This document shows positions 1 to 8,721 of a stretch of 36,842 bases of DNA, piece by piece (position 1 is the first letter of the stretch; every line of letters starts with the position of its first letter). Location: contig DXCC01000023.1 in assembly GCA_019116245.1 (NCBI GenBank), forward strand, positions 1 through 36,842. The letters run 5' to 3'. This DNA is from Candidatus Tidjanibacter faecipullorum. Lineage in GTDB: Bacteria > Bacteroidota > Bacteroidia > Bacteroidales > Rikenellaceae. The notes beneath the pieces are model-generated. The model saw nothing but the letters and a program-made list of their open reading frames with translations, was not told where the DNA came from and did no database searches. The position numbers and the translations under genes were made by a program.

Positions 1-31
1 ATTTAGTTGTGGGAGAGTAGGAAGCCGCCTC
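1..31 (+). rRNA. rrf: 5S ribosomal RNA, 3' end only
   Basis: The first bases read GTGGGAGAGTAGGAAGCCGCC, which matches the highly conserved 3' arm of bacterial 5S rRNA (GUGGGAGAGUAGG followed by the strand that closes the terminal helix). The 5' part lies outside the window. A strong intrinsic terminator starts four bases further on, as expected at the end of an rRNA operon. The exact 3' end is uncertain by a few bases because the pairing partner of the terminal helix is not visible. The window therefore begins at the distal end of an rRNA operon running left to right. Confidence 0.82.
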
Positions 32-34
32 TTC

Positions 35-66
35 AAGGTCAGATCGCAAGGTCTGACCTTTTTTTT
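35..66 (+). terminator. Intrinsic terminator of the rRNA operon
   Basis: AAGGTCAGA (35-43) pairs perfectly with TCTGACCTT (52-60) around an 8-base loop, and T continues to position 66. The position directly after the 5S rRNA makes it the operon terminator. Confidence 0.9.
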
Positions 67-534
67 GTGCCTGCCAGTCTGGGGGGGCTGGGTAGTGTGC
101 TCGCCTGTTGCCTCGCCTGCGGGGGGCGGGGGCCTGTTGGCTGGCTTGCCTGCCTGCTTGGTTGTCTGTTGGCTGGCTGGCGCTTATTTCCCAGTCTGTT
201 TGCTTGGGGCGTGGTTGCTTGGTTGCCGGTGTTGGCGGTCTCCTATTTGTCTACTTGTAGTTGGACTGTTGGTCAGCTTATCGGCCGGGGACCATTCCGG
301 GTTGACAGGGTGCACAGCTTGCGGACGATCGGTATGCAGCCTGCTTGTCGCTTGTTGGAGGGCTTATTTGTTTGTTGGACTGAATATAGGTGGCAGGGCG
401 TGAATGGGAATGACCGGTTCGGCAAAAGGCCGGGGAAGCAGATGGGATGTAGGCAGGAGCTCGGCCTGCAAAATGGCTGTGGGTAAAATGGCTGCGCGCA
501 GGAGGGTGCTGTACGGGTGCTGGCGGAATTTGCG
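67..534. other. Gene-free, low-complexity G/T-rich spacer
   Basis: No convincing gene is seen. Positions about 70-270 are dominated by repeats of short words such as TTGGC, CTGGC and TTGCC on the plus strand, so the reading frames here encode improbable Cys/Trp/Leu/Gly-rich strings with no homology I recognise. The stretch lies between the rRNA terminator and the promoter of the glycosyltransferase. Confidence 0.6.
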
Positions 535-542
535 TACATTTG
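535..542 (+). promoter_or_regulatory. Putative -7 promoter element of the glycosyltransferase gene
   Basis: TACATTTG matches the Bacteroidota -7 consensus TAnnTTTG exactly and lies 25 bases before the start codon, giving a predicted leader of about 20 bases. No clear TTTG -33 box is seen at the usual 19-21 base spacing. Confidence 0.5.
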
Positions 543-567
543 TTGAAAAGAAACGTGGCGAGATACG

Positions 568-1482
568 ATGGCTGACAAAAAATTATCACTGATTATTGCG
601 ACCTACAACCGGGGGGCCTTGCTGGAGCGGACACTTGATTCGCTGCTCGTGCAGACCCTCCCGACATCGTGCTGGGAGGCTGTTGTGGTCAATAACAACA
701 GTACGGACGATACCGAGGAGCGTCTTGCAACCTATGCGGCTGCGCATCCTGAAATTGATCTGCGCATGGTTACGGAGATCCGGCAGGGGGTATCGGCCGC
801 CCGCAACCGAGGGATTGCCGAGGCGCGGGGAGCGTATATTGTGGTAATTGACGATGACGAGACGGTGGTGCCCGGTTTCTTGGAGTGCTACTACCGGCTG
901 TTCGAGACCTCGCCGGAGGTGGCGGCTGCGGGAGGACGTATCCTGCCCGAATTCGTTTCCCCACCGCCTGCCTGGATGTCGAAATACACGGAGCGCGCCA
1001 TTGTCGGTACGCTCGATTTGGGGCCGGAGCAGCGGGAGTTTCCGCAGGGAACGTTTTTCGGCGGAGGCAATCACGGTTTCCGGCGCGAGGTGATCGAACG
1101 GTACGGTGGCTTCGACCCTTCGCTCGGACGGACGGGAACGGTATTGCTGGCCGGGGAGGAGAAGGAGTTTTTTCTCCGTCTGCGGGCCGGCGGTGAACGG
1201 ATCGTCTATCTGCCGGAGGCGGTCATTTATCATCTGATCGACGAGCGGCGCATGACCCGCGCCTATTTTTCACGGCTGTGCCGCAATCTCGGGCGGAGCG
1301 AACGCCGGCGCACCCGGGCCCTTTCGGGGGGCGGCTATCTGTTGCGTCTGTTCCAGGAGGCGGTCAAGTGGGGCGGGGCGGTCGTACTCTGTATCGGCTA
1401 TTTGTGTACGGGCCATCCGTCGCGGGGCGGCTATCTGTTGCTGATGCGCTGGCAAATTACGCGAGGTTTGCTGGGAAACTGA
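568..1482 (+). CDS. Family 2 glycosyltransferase (GT-A fold)
   Basis: Probably transfers a sugar from a nucleotide-sugar donor to a cell-surface glycan or lipid-linked acceptor at the inner face of the cytoplasmic membrane; donor and acceptor cannot be told. The 304-residue product opens with the GT2 nucleotide-binding strand SLIIATYNR (residues ~7-15), followed by VVNNNSTDDT and RQGVSAARNRGI. A DDD metal-binding motif sits at residues 95-97 in VVIDDDE, and a GGGNHGFRR segment fits the acceptor region. The C-terminal ~45 residues contain a hydrophobic stretch (VKWGGAVVLCIGYLCTG), suggesting membrane attachment. The start gives a complete GT-A domain with no extra sequence. It stands alone between an rRNA operon and a porin-like gene rather than in a polysaccharide cluster. 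Confidence 0.9.
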   Translation: MADKKLSLIIATYNRGALLERTLDSLLVQTLPTSCWEAVVVNNNSTDDTEERLATYAAAHPEIDLRMVTEIRQGVSAARNRGIAEARGAYIVVIDDDETVVPGFLECYYRLFETSPEVAAAGGRILPEFVSPPPAWMSKYTERAIVGTLDLGPEQREFPQGTFFGGGNHGFRREVIERYGGFDPSLGRTGTVLLAGEEKEFFLRLRAGGERIVYLPEAVIYHLIDERRMTRAYFSRLCRNLGRSERRRTRALSGGGYLLRLFQEAVKWGGAVVLCIGYLCTGHPSRGGYLLLMRWQITRGLLGN

Positions 1483-1524
1483 CGGGAAATGGAGGTGCCT
1501 GCCGGGGAAAATGGGGCGGTCCGG

Positions 1525-1555
1525 CTTGCCGGTTCGCCGAACTTTCCTATCTTCG
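1525..1555 (+). promoter_or_regulatory. Possible promoter of the outer-membrane protein gene
   Basis: TATCTTCG (1548-1555) differs from TAnnTTTG at one base, and CTTG (1525-1528) is 19 bases upstream in the -33 position. The predicted transcript would start about 40 bases before the gene. This is a weak match. Confidence 0.35.
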
Positions 1556-1598
1556 CCCTCGCGTTGACCGAACGGCGCACAACAAACGGACGAACAAC

Positions 1599-2246
1599 AT
1601 GAACAGGTGGTGGATACGGATAGGCCTGGCCGGCTGGCTGGCCTTGTGCGGCGGAACGGCTTTCGGCGAGAAACCGGTGGAATCTTTTCGCTATCAAGGT
1701 TTCTCCGGTGGCATGATGCTCCACACCGGCTGGGTGTCGGGCGGTACGTTGATGCTGCATACCCCGACGGGGATGGCCCTGCCCGCCCAATCGATCCAGG
1801 GGATGCCCTACGGCATCGGTGGTGCGATCCGTTTTCATTTCGGCAGCCAGTTCCGGGTCGGTACGGAAGGGTATGTCAGCCATTTGAATTATGGCGGCTA
1901 CGGAAGCCGGATGGATGTCAGCTGGGGGGGCCTGCTGGTTGACTGGCGGTGGCAGATCGGTCGCTTTTCGCCCTATGTGGGCATTACGTTCGGTGGGGGC
2001 GGCGTGCGCAATCTGACGCTGACCGCCGCGCAGCAGAACGACATGGTGCTCGAAGAGGGGGTGTCGTACCGCACCTACAGTTTCATGGCCGTAGCGCCAT
2101 TCGTCGGCGTGGAGTTCGAGATGACCCGCCGGATGCGGCTGGTGCTGAAAGCCGACTGCCTGCTGGACGTAAGCAATCCCCAGCCCGATTTCCCGATCGG
2201 TCCCCGGATCTATTTCGGTTTTGTCTTCTGTCATCTGAACGAGTAG
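1599..2246 (+). CDS. Small outer-membrane beta-barrel protein
   Basis: The start chosen at 1599 gives a clean signal peptide (Arg-containing n-region, hydrophobic core LAGWLALCGGTA, likely cleavage after TAFG); a longer in-frame extension upstream would overlap the glycosyltransferase and lacks a signal peptide. The mature part of about 190 residues alternates polar and hydrophobic residues with many Gly/Tyr/Trp, for example FRVGTEGYVSHLNYGGYG and FSPYVGITFGGGG, typical of an 8-stranded OmpA/OmpW-like barrel. It ends in YFGFVFCHLNE, so an aromatic-rich last strand is present but the protein does not end in Phe. Function beyond outer-membrane location is unknown. A 116-base gap separates it from the glycosyltransferase. 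Confidence 0.75.
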   Translation: MNRWWIRIGLAGWLALCGGTAFGEKPVESFRYQGFSGGMMLHTGWVSGGTLMLHTPTGMALPAQSIQGMPYGIGGAIRFHFGSQFRVGTEGYVSHLNYGGYGSRMDVSWGGLLVDWRWQIGRFSPYVGITFGGGGVRNLTLTAAQQNDMVLEEGVSYRTYSFMAVAPFVGVEFEMTRRMRLVLKADCLLDVSNPQPDFPIGPRIYFGFVFCHLNE

Positions 2247-2326
2247 CACCCGGTTGGCCGGCCGAATCCGACCGGCGGAGGTGCGATATGGAACGGCGGA
2301 ATACCGAAAATCCCATTTTTTTGCTA

Positions 2327-2334
2327 TATATTTG
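2327..2334 (+). promoter_or_regulatory. Putative -7 promoter element of nifJ
   Basis: TATATTTG matches TAnnTTTG exactly, 91 bases before the nifJ start. No convincing -33 TTTG is seen. The leader that follows contains two CCTAAAA copies (around 2397-2412) and a TTAGG (2417-2421) that could pair with a CCTAA just before the start codon. Confidence 0.5.
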
Positions 2335-2424
2335 CATGTTCCGAAAAAGTTGTCCGGCGGCAGGGTGCTGCGGGACGATCGGACATTGACAGGAATCCTA
2401 AAACCTAAAACCAATAGTTAGGTC

Positions 2425-5400
2425 ATGAAAGAAAAAAAGTTTATTACCTGTGACGGTAACTATGCCGCAGCCCACATCGCCTACATGTTCAGCGAGGTGG
2501 CCGCCATTTACCCGATCACTCCCTCGTCCACGATGGCCGAGTATGTCGATGAATGGGCTGCCGGAGGCCGTAAGAACATCTTCGGCGAAACCGTCCGGGT
2601 GGTGGAAATGCAGTCCGAGGCCGGTGCTGCCGGCGCACTGCACGGCTCGTTGCAGGCCGGTGCGCTGAGCACGACGTTTACCGCTTCGCAGGGATTGTTG
2701 CTGATGATCCCCAATATGTACAAGATCTCCGGCGAGTTGCTGCCGGGCGTATTCCACGTGTCGGCCCGCGCCATTGCCGCGCATGCCCTCTCGATCTTCG
2801 GCGATCATCAGGATGTGATGGCGACCCGTCAGACCGGTTTTGCCATGCTGGCTACCAGCAGCGTACAGGAGGTGATGGATCTGGCCGGTGTGGCTCACCT
2901 GGTGGCCATCAAGTCGCGCGTTCCATTCCTGCATTTCTTTGACGGCTTCCGTACCTCGCACGAGATCCAGAAGGTCGAGCTGATGGAGCAGGAGGATCTG
3001 GCTGCCCTGCTGGACCGCGATGCGCTGGCCCAGTTCCGCGCCCGCGCCCTGCGTCCCGAACATCCCGTAACCCGCGGTACGGCCCAGAACCCCGATATCT
3101 ATTTCCAGGCACGCGAGGCGGCCAACCGGTTCTACGATGCGGTGCCCGACATGGTGAACGAGGCCATGAAGCAGATCTCGGCCATCACGGGTCGCGAATA
3201 CAAGCCCTTTACCTATTACGGCGCATCCGATGCCGAGCGCATCGTGATCGCCCTGGGTTCGGTAACCGAAACCCTCAAGGAGACGGTCGATTATCTGCGC
3301 AAGACGACCGGTGAGAAGATCGGTGTCGTAACCGTACACCTCTACCGTCCCTTCTCGGCCAAATACCTGCTCGACGTGATCCCCTCGACCGTGAAACGCA
3401 TCTGCGTGCTGGATCGCACGAAGGAGCCCGGAGCCGCCGGCGAACCGCTCTACCTCGATGTGAAGGATGTATTCTACGGACGTCCCGATGCTCCGGAGAT
3501 CATCGGCGGCCGCTACGGCCTTTCGTCGAAGGACACCACGCCGGCCCAGATGCTGGCCGTATTCGCCAACCTGCGCGCCGCAGAGCCGAAGAACCGCTTT
3601 ACGGTGGGCATCGTGGACGACGTGACCTTCACGTCGCTGCCCGTAGGCGAGGAGATCTCGCTGGCCAAACCGGGTACGTTCGAGGCGCTGTTCTTCGGTC
3701 TGGGTGCCGACGGTACGGTGGGCGCCAACAAGAACTCGATCAAGATTATCGGTGAGACGACCAACAAGTACTGCCAGGCCTACTTCAGCTACGACTCCAA
3801 GAAGTCGGGCGGTTACACGTCGTCGCACCTGCGTTTCGGCGATCTGCCCATCACGTCGCCCTATCTGGTGACTACGCCCGACTTCGTGGCTTGCCACGTG
3901 CCGTCGTATGTGGACAAGTATGACGTGCTGAAGGGCTTGAAACCCGGCGGTTCGTTCCTGCTCAACTGCCTGCAGGATGCCGAGACGATCAAGCAGACGC
4001 TGCCGGACCACATGAAGGTCTATCTGGCCAAGAACCACATCAACTTCTATATCATCAACGCGACGAAGATCGCGGCCGAGCTGGGACTGGGCAACCGTAC
4101 CAACACCATCATGCAGGCGGCTTTCTTCAAGATCGCCAACGTGATTCCCTACGATCAGGCTGTCGAGGAGATGAAGCGTTTCATCTACAAGAGCTACGGC
4201 CGCAAGGGCGAGGATATCGTCAACATGAACTACGCAGCCGTGGACAAGGGCGGCGAGCTGGTTCAGAAGGTGGAGGTACCGGCCGAGTGGGCTTCGATCG
4301 AGGCCAAACGCGAGGCACATCACGCTTCGAATGCGCCCGAATTCGTCCGCAAGATGGTCGAGCCGATCAACGCCCTCAAGGGTGACGAGCTGCCCGTGAG
4401 CGCTTTCGCCGGTCGCGAGGACGGTACGTGGGACAACGGAACGGCCGCTTACGAAAAACGCGGTATCGCCGTCAGCGTGCCTGCCTGGAATTCCGAAAAC
4501 TGTATCCAGTGCAACCAGTGCTCCTATGTATGTCCCCATGCTGCCATCCGTCCGTTCCTGCTCACCGAGGAGGAGGCCGCCAATGCACCTGAGGGCATGA
4601 ACCTGCTGCAGGGCCTGGGTAACACGAAAGCCTACAAGTTCCGCATTCAGGTGTCGCCGCTCGACTGTACGGGTTGCGGCAACTGCGTGGATGTCTGCCC
4701 CGCTCCCAAGAAGGCGCTCAAGATGGAGCCTGTCGAGACGCAGGAGAAGGAGATTACCAACTGGGAGTATCTGCACGGCAAGGTCGGCTACAAGGAGAAT
4801 GTCATGGACAAGAAGACGGTCAAGGGCAGTCAGTTCGCCCAGCCGCTCTTCGAATTCTCGGGTGCCTGCGCCGGTTGCGGCGAGACGCCGTATATCAAGA
4901 CCATCACCCAGCTCTTCGGTGAGAGCATGATGGTTGCCAATGCTACGGGCTGTACGTCGATCTACAGTGGTTCGGCACCTTCGACGCCTTACTGCATGAA
5001 TGCGAAGGGAGAGGGTCCCGCATGGGCCAACTCGCTCTTTGAGGATAACGCCGAGTTCGGCCTGGGCATGCACATCGCCGTTGAGAAACTCCGCGACCGC
5101 ATCGAGGAGAAGATGCGCGATGCCATCGCCAACTGCTCCTGCTGCTCCGACGAGCTGAAGAAAACCATGCAGGAGTGGATCGACACCCGTCACAGCACGC
5201 TCGAGAACCATGCCGTATGCGAGCGCCTCATTCCGATGATGGAGGCTTGCGGATGCGATACCTGCAAGGAGATCCTGGCGATGAAGGACAACCTGGCCAA
5301 GAAGTCGCAGTGGATCTTCGGCGGCGACGGCTGGGGCTATGATATCGGCTTCGGCGGTCTGGATCACGTGCTGGCTTCCGGTCAGGATGTGAACGTGCTG

Positions 5401-5967
5401 GTTGTCGATACGGAGGTGTACTCCAACACGGGCGGTCAGTCCTCGAAGGCCACTCCGCTGGGTGCCGTTGCCAAGTTCGCTTCGGCCGGCAAGCGGATCC
5501 GCAAGAAAGACCTCGGCGCCATCGCCATGACCTACGGCTACGTTTATGTTGCCCAGGTTTCGATCGGTGCCAACCAGAGCCAGTTGCTGCAGGTGATCCG
5601 CGAGGCTGAGGCTTACCATGGTCCGTCGCTCATCATCGCCTACGCTCCGTGTATCAACCACGGTATCAAGGGCGGCATGAGCCACACGCAGACGGTCGGC
5701 AAACAGGCCGTGGCATGCGGTTACTGGCACCTGTGGCACTACAATCCCGAACTGGCCGAGAAGGGCGAGAATCCGTTCAAGCTCGACTCCAAGGAGCCGG
5801 ATTGGAGCAAGTTCCAGGCTTTCCTGCAGGATGAGGTACGTTATTCGTCGCTTAAGAAGGCCTTCCCGGCCGAGGCGGATGAACTCTTCCGTGCAGCCGA
5901 GGAGAATGCCAAATGGCGTTACAACGGCTACCAGCGTCTGGCCAAGATGAACTACAAGGAGGAGTAG
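2425..5967 (+). CDS. nifJ: Pyruvate:ferredoxin (flavodoxin) oxidoreductase
   Basis: Cytoplasmic homodimer-type PFOR converting pyruvate and CoA to acetyl-CoA and CO2 while reducing ferredoxin, the main anaerobic pyruvate route. At 1180 residues it has the full single-chain architecture. The N-terminal domain has YPITPSSTMAEY (~29-40). Two [4Fe-4S] ferredoxin motifs follow: CIQCNQCSYVCP from residue 693 and CTGCGNCVDVCP from residue 748. The C-terminal thiamine-diphosphate domain has GACAGCGETPY (Cys815 and Cys818, ligands of the proximal cluster), GGDGWGYDIG near residue 967 and EVYSNTGGQSSKATP. An oddity is a Cys-rich insert at residues ~904-947 (see findings). It is monocistronic, with its own -7 element and a terminator after the stop. 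Codon use is strongly biased, as expected for a highly expressed gene. Confidence 0.97.
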   Translation: MKEKKFITCDGNYAAAHIAYMFSEVAAIYPITPSSTMAEYVDEWAAGGRKNIFGETVRVVEMQSEAGAAGALHGSLQAGALSTTFTASQGLLLMIPNMYKISGELLPGVFHVSARAIAAHALSIFGDHQDVMATRQTGFAMLATSSVQEVMDLAGVAHLVAIKSRVPFLHFFDGFRTSHEIQKVELMEQEDLAALLDRDALAQFRARALRPEHPVTRGTAQNPDIYFQAREAANRFYDAVPDMVNEAMKQISAITGREYKPFTYYGASDAERIVIALGSVTETLKETVDYLRKTTGEKIGVVTVHLYRPFSAKYLLDVIPSTVKRICVLDRTKEPGAAGEPLYLDVKDVFYGRPDAPEIIGGRYGLSSKDTTPAQMLAVFANLRAAEPKNRFTVGIVDDVTFTSLPVGEEISLAKPGTFEALFFGLGADGTVGANKNSIKIIGETTNKYCQAYFSYDSKKSGGYTSSHLRFGDLPITSPYLVTTPDFVACHVPSYVDKYDVLKGLKPGGSFLLNCLQDAETIKQTLPDHMKVYLAKNHINFYIINATKIAAELGLGNRTNTIMQAAFFKIANVIPYDQAVEEMKRFIYKSYGRKGEDIVNMNYAAVDKGGELVQKVEVPAEWASIEAKREAHHASNAPEFVRKMVEPINALKGDELPVSAFAGREDGTWDNGTAAYEKRGIAVSVPAWNSENCIQCNQCSYVCPHAAIRPFLLTEEEAANAPEGMNLLQGLGNTKAYKFRIQVSPLDCTGCGNCVDVCPAPKKALKMEPVETQEKEITNWEYLHGKVGYKENVMDKKTVKGSQFAQPLFEFSGACAGCGETPYIKTITQLFGESMMVANATGCTSIYSGSAPSTPYCMNAKGEGPAWANSLFEDNAEFGLGMHIAVEKLRDRIEEKMRDAIANCSCCSDELKKTMQEWIDTRHSTLENHAVCERLIPMMEACGCDTCKEILAMKDNLAKKSQWIFGGDGWGYDIGFGGLDHVLASGQDVNVLVVDTEVYSNTGGQSSKATPLGAVAKFASAGKRIRKKDLGAIAMTYGYVYVAQVSIGANQSQLLQVIREAEAYHGPSLIIAYAPCINHGIKGGMSHTQTVGKQAVACGYWHLWHYNPELAEKGENPFKLDSKEPDWSKFQAFLQDEVRYSSLKKAFPAEADELFRAAEENAKWRYNGYQRLAKMNYKEE

Positions 5968-6010
5968 CCTTCTCCGAAAGGAAAGGATTATTCCCGACAG
6001 GATAAGGAAA

Positions 6011-6040
6011 CGGGGCGTGAATCTTCACGCCCCGTTCTTT
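6011..6040 (+). terminator. Intrinsic terminator after nifJ
   Basis: CGGGGCGTGAA (6011-6021) pairs with TTCACGCCCCG (6024-6034), an 11-bp GC-rich palindrome with a tiny loop, followed by TTCTTT. It lies 43 bases after the nifJ stop. Confidence 0.85.
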
Positions 6041-6045
6041 GTATC

Positions 6046-6570
6046 TGTGGAGAGCGTGGGGCGCACATTCGGATGGCGGCCGGCCGGCAACCTTCTCTCC
6101 GCTGCTGCGGAAGCTATGCCGCCGGGGACGAACGAATCGAACGTATCGGTTGATTAGAAGTGGAGCAATGGGGAATCAGAAGAAGGATAAGGATAAGGAG
6201 TGATCGGAACGCGGTAGCGTTGCCCGAGGTGTGGTCTATGGTATCTGTATCGGTGTGCTCTGCTGGGCGTGGGGTTGGATAATATACTACTGGGGCCGTA
6301 TTTGGGCGTAGCCCTCGGATGTGCATTAGGAGCCAGCCGCTCTCGAAGAGGCGGAGGCGAGTCGTAATCGATGTAACCGACATAGACCGGTCGGGTAAAC
6401 GGATTTTGTCGGATCGCATGGCTGGGGGCCTTGTTCATGCGATCAAATGGGAGCGTGGAGATCATACTCCGATACCCGGCCGAGGCGGATCGGTATCGAG
6501 CGCGTCATGCTCCGCAAGTTTACCGCTCATAGGTTCTTTGTTCTCTCGTTTTCCTGCTCTTCGCCGGATA
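6046..6570. other. Gene-free gap between nifJ and the M13 peptidase gene
   Basis: I see no supportable gene. Open frames of about 100 codons exist on both strands (for example minus 6154-6465, Pro/Tyr/Arg-rich) but have atypical composition and no recognisable domain. The segment is less GC-rich than the genes and could hold decayed coding sequence or an unrecognised small transcript. Confidence 0.5.
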
Positions 6571-6571
6571 G

Positions 6572-6613
6572 AAAAAGGAAGCGAGCCGCACATCGTACGG
6601 CTCGCTTCCTTTT
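6572..6613 (-). terminator. Intrinsic terminator of the M13 peptidase gene (bidirectional)
   Basis: AAAAGGAAGCGAGCCG (6573-6588) pairs perfectly with CGGCTCGCTTCCTTTT (6598-6613), a 16-bp stem with a 9-base loop. On the minus strand it ends in a U run and lies 17 bases beyond the stop codon at 6630. The A/T flanks are symmetrical, so it may also stop plus-strand transcription. Confidence 0.88.
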
Positions 6614-6629
6614 GTCCGTTGAACGGCAA

Positions 6630-8675
6630 TTACCAAACGTTCACGCGGTTCTCGGGAGCGAGGTACATTTTGTCGCCCTCCTTGATGTCGAATGCCTTGT
6701 AGAAGTCATCGATGTTGCGGAGCGTTGCGTTTACACGCCACTCACCCAGCGAGTGCGGGTCGAGTTTCGTCAGGCGGAGCACCTCCTCCGGACGGATGTT
6801 CTGCGACCAAACCGAACCGTAACCGATGTAGAAGCGCTGTACGTCGTTGAAGCCGTCGATGTCGGCCGGACGCTGCTCCTTGTCGGCGAGGCTGTTCTCG
6901 TAAGCCAGACGGGCAACGAGCAGACCGCCCTGGTCAGCGATGTTCTCACCGAGGGTCAGCGAACCATTGGCGTGTACGCCCGGAGCTACCTCGATGGCGT
7001 TGAACTGATTAACGAGGACATCGGTGCGCTCTTTGAAGCGGGCTGCATCCTCTTCCGTCCACCAGTTGTTCAGGTTGCCGTCCTTGTCGTAGCGGCTGCC
7101 CTGGTCGTCGAATCCGTGAGTCATCTCGTGGCCGATTACCACACCGATGGCACCGTAGTTTACGGCATCGTCAGCATCCGGGTTGAAGAACGGCGGCTGC
7201 AGGATGGCTGCCGGGAAGCAGATCTCGTTGGTGGTCGGGTTATAGTAGGCGTTCACCATCTGCGGAGCCATCAGCCACTCATCCTTGTCGACCGGTTTGC
7301 CCAGTTTCGAGAACATGTATTCGGTATCGAAGATGTTGGAACGACGGACGTTAGCCCAGTAGGAATCGTCCTTGATCTCCAGGTCGGAGTAGTCTTTCCA
7401 GGTGTCCGGATAACCGATCTTTACGTGGAAGGCGCCGAGTTTCTCTTTGGCACGGGCCTTGGTGTCGTCGCTCATCCACTCCAGGTCGTCGATGCGCTGA
7501 CCCAGGGCAACCTGCAGGTTGTGTACCATGTCGAGCATCTTCTCCTTCGACGAAGCCGGGAAGTAACGCTCTACGTAGAGCTGGCCGAGAGCCTCCGACA
7601 GAGCGCCGTCGGTCGTGTTGAGAGCGCGTTTCCAGCGGGGCTGCATCACTTCCTTGCCGCTCATCGTACGGCCGTAGAAGTCGAAGTTGGCGTTTACGAA
7701 ATCATCGCTCAGGTAGGGAGCCGCAGCGTTGAGCAGGTTGTACTCGAGGTAGAGTTTCTGCTCGTCGAGCGTTACGTCAGCCATGGCTTTCTCCAGGTCG
7801 TTGAAGAAATCCTTCTGTTTTACGACGATGGCATCTTCCGGGTTCATGCCGCGGCCTACGAAGTAGGCGTTCCAGTCGATCAGGTTGTTGGCCTTGCTCC
7901 ACTCCGTACCGGTCATCTTGTTGTAGTTGCGGTAGGAGTCGCGCAGCATCTCGCGGCTGTAGGAAGCCTTGGCGATCTTGGTTTCGATCTTCATGACGGC
8001 GTCTACGGCCTCGGCAGCTTTCTTCTCGTCGGCACCGGCCAGCGTGAAGAGCTTGTGGATGAACTGTTTGTAGGACTCGCGAACGGCTTTGGTAGCATCG
8101 TCGTCGAGCAGATAGTAGTCACGGTCGTCCATGCCCATGCCAGCCTGGTAGAGCATGGCGATGTTCATCGAGCTGTTCTTCTCGTCAGCGTCCACGAAGG
8201 TGATGAAGTAGGGAGACAGGCCCTCCTTGTGCATCTCGACAAGCGTCTCGGTGAAGGCGCCCTTGTCGGCGATGGCGTCGATCTGTGCCAGCTGCTCCAT
8301 GATCGGGGCTGCACCGTCGGCATTCAGTTTCACGCTGTCCATACCCAGCTGATAGAGCGTGGCGATCTTGTAGGGGATGGTACCGGCGGTCTGTTCGGTT
8401 TTCAGCACATCGTTGACGATGGCGTGCAGTTTCTCAAGGTTGTCGTTGGCCAGTTTGTCGAAGATGCCGTAGCGGGAATACTCCGGCTGCAGCGGATTCT
8501 TGGCCATCCAACCGCCATTCACATAGTGGAAGAAGTCGTCCTGCGGGCGTACCGACGTGTCCATGTTGGTCAGGTCGATCGCGGGAACGCTGGCGCTCTT
8601 CTTTTCGGATCCGCAGCTCGTGAGTCCGGCGATACCGGCGAGCAGCAGTGCGGATGCGATGATCGTTTTGTTCAT
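6630..8675 (-). CDS. M13 family (neprilysin/PepO-like) zinc metallopeptidase lipoprotein
   Basis: Probably an envelope-anchored endopeptidase that cleaves small peptides. The 681-residue precursor begins with a lipoprotein signal (MNKTIIASALLLAGIAGLTSC; lipobox LTSC, acylated Cys at 21). The catalytic domain carries HEMTH (His516, Glu517, His520), the third zinc ligand Glu577 in ENIADQGGL with Asp581, and NAYYNPTTNEICFPAAILQ, which matches the substrate-binding NAY(Y/F) motif of M13 enzymes. Spacing between HExxH and the ExxxD motif (61 residues) agrees with neprilysin. It ends NVW, a variant of the usual C-terminal CxVW. It is a single-gene unit with its own -7 element and terminator. All catalytic residues are intact; substrate is unknown. 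Confidence 0.95.
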   Translation of the reverse strand: MNKTIIASALLLAGIAGLTSCGSEKKSASVPAIDLTNMDTSVRPQDDFFHYVNGGWMAKNPLQPEYSRYGIFDKLANDNLEKLHAIVNDVLKTEQTAGTIPYKIATLYQLGMDSVKLNADGAAPIMEQLAQIDAIADKGAFTETLVEMHKEGLSPYFITFVDADEKNSSMNIAMLYQAGMGMDDRDYYLLDDDATKAVRESYKQFIHKLFTLAGADEKKAAEAVDAVMKIETKIAKASYSREMLRDSYRNYNKMTGTEWSKANNLIDWNAYFVGRGMNPEDAIVVKQKDFFNDLEKAMADVTLDEQKLYLEYNLLNAAAPYLSDDFVNANFDFYGRTMSGKEVMQPRWKRALNTTDGALSEALGQLYVERYFPASSKEKMLDMVHNLQVALGQRIDDLEWMSDDTKARAKEKLGAFHVKIGYPDTWKDYSDLEIKDDSYWANVRRSNIFDTEYMFSKLGKPVDKDEWLMAPQMVNAYYNPTTNEICFPAAILQPPFFNPDADDAVNYGAIGVVIGHEMTHGFDDQGSRYDKDGNLNNWWTEEDAARFKERTDVLVNQFNAIEVAPGVHANGSLTLGENIADQGGLLVARLAYENSLADKEQRPADIDGFNDVQRFYIGYGSVWSQNIRPEEVLRLTKLDPHSLGEWRVNATLRNIDDFYKAFDIKEGDKMYLAPENRVNVW

Positions 8676-8713
8676 GTATTTAAAATTTAGAGGTTTGTGT
8701 TTCTAAATGCTCA

Positions 8714-8721
8714 CAAAAATA
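8714..8721 (-). promoter_or_regulatory. Putative -7 promoter element of the M13 peptidase gene
   Basis: Read on the minus strand this is TATTTTTG, an exact TAnnTTTG match, 38 bases before the start codon at 8675. No clear -33 box. Confidence 0.5.

Noticed and set aside
7-486. 159-codon open frame over the 5S end and the spacer after it
   Set aside because: It starts inside the 5S rRNA 3' end and reads through the terminator. Composition is repetitive Cys/Trp/Leu/Gly.
2398-5739. Very long open frame (over 1100 codons) on the minus strand opposite nifJ
   Set aside because: It is an antisense shadow produced by high GC third-position bias. Its translation is Leu/Gly/His/Arg-rich without domains, and nifJ on the plus strand is unmistakable.
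6154-6465. Minus-strand 103-codon frame in the nifJ-M13 gap
   Set aside because: No start context, odd Pro/Arg/Tyr composition and an overlapping alternative frame of similar length; evidence is insufficient for a gene.
6447-8690. 747-codon plus-strand open frame opposite the M13 peptidase gene
   Set aside because: Antisense shadow. The minus strand has HExxH, a lipobox, a promoter and a terminator.
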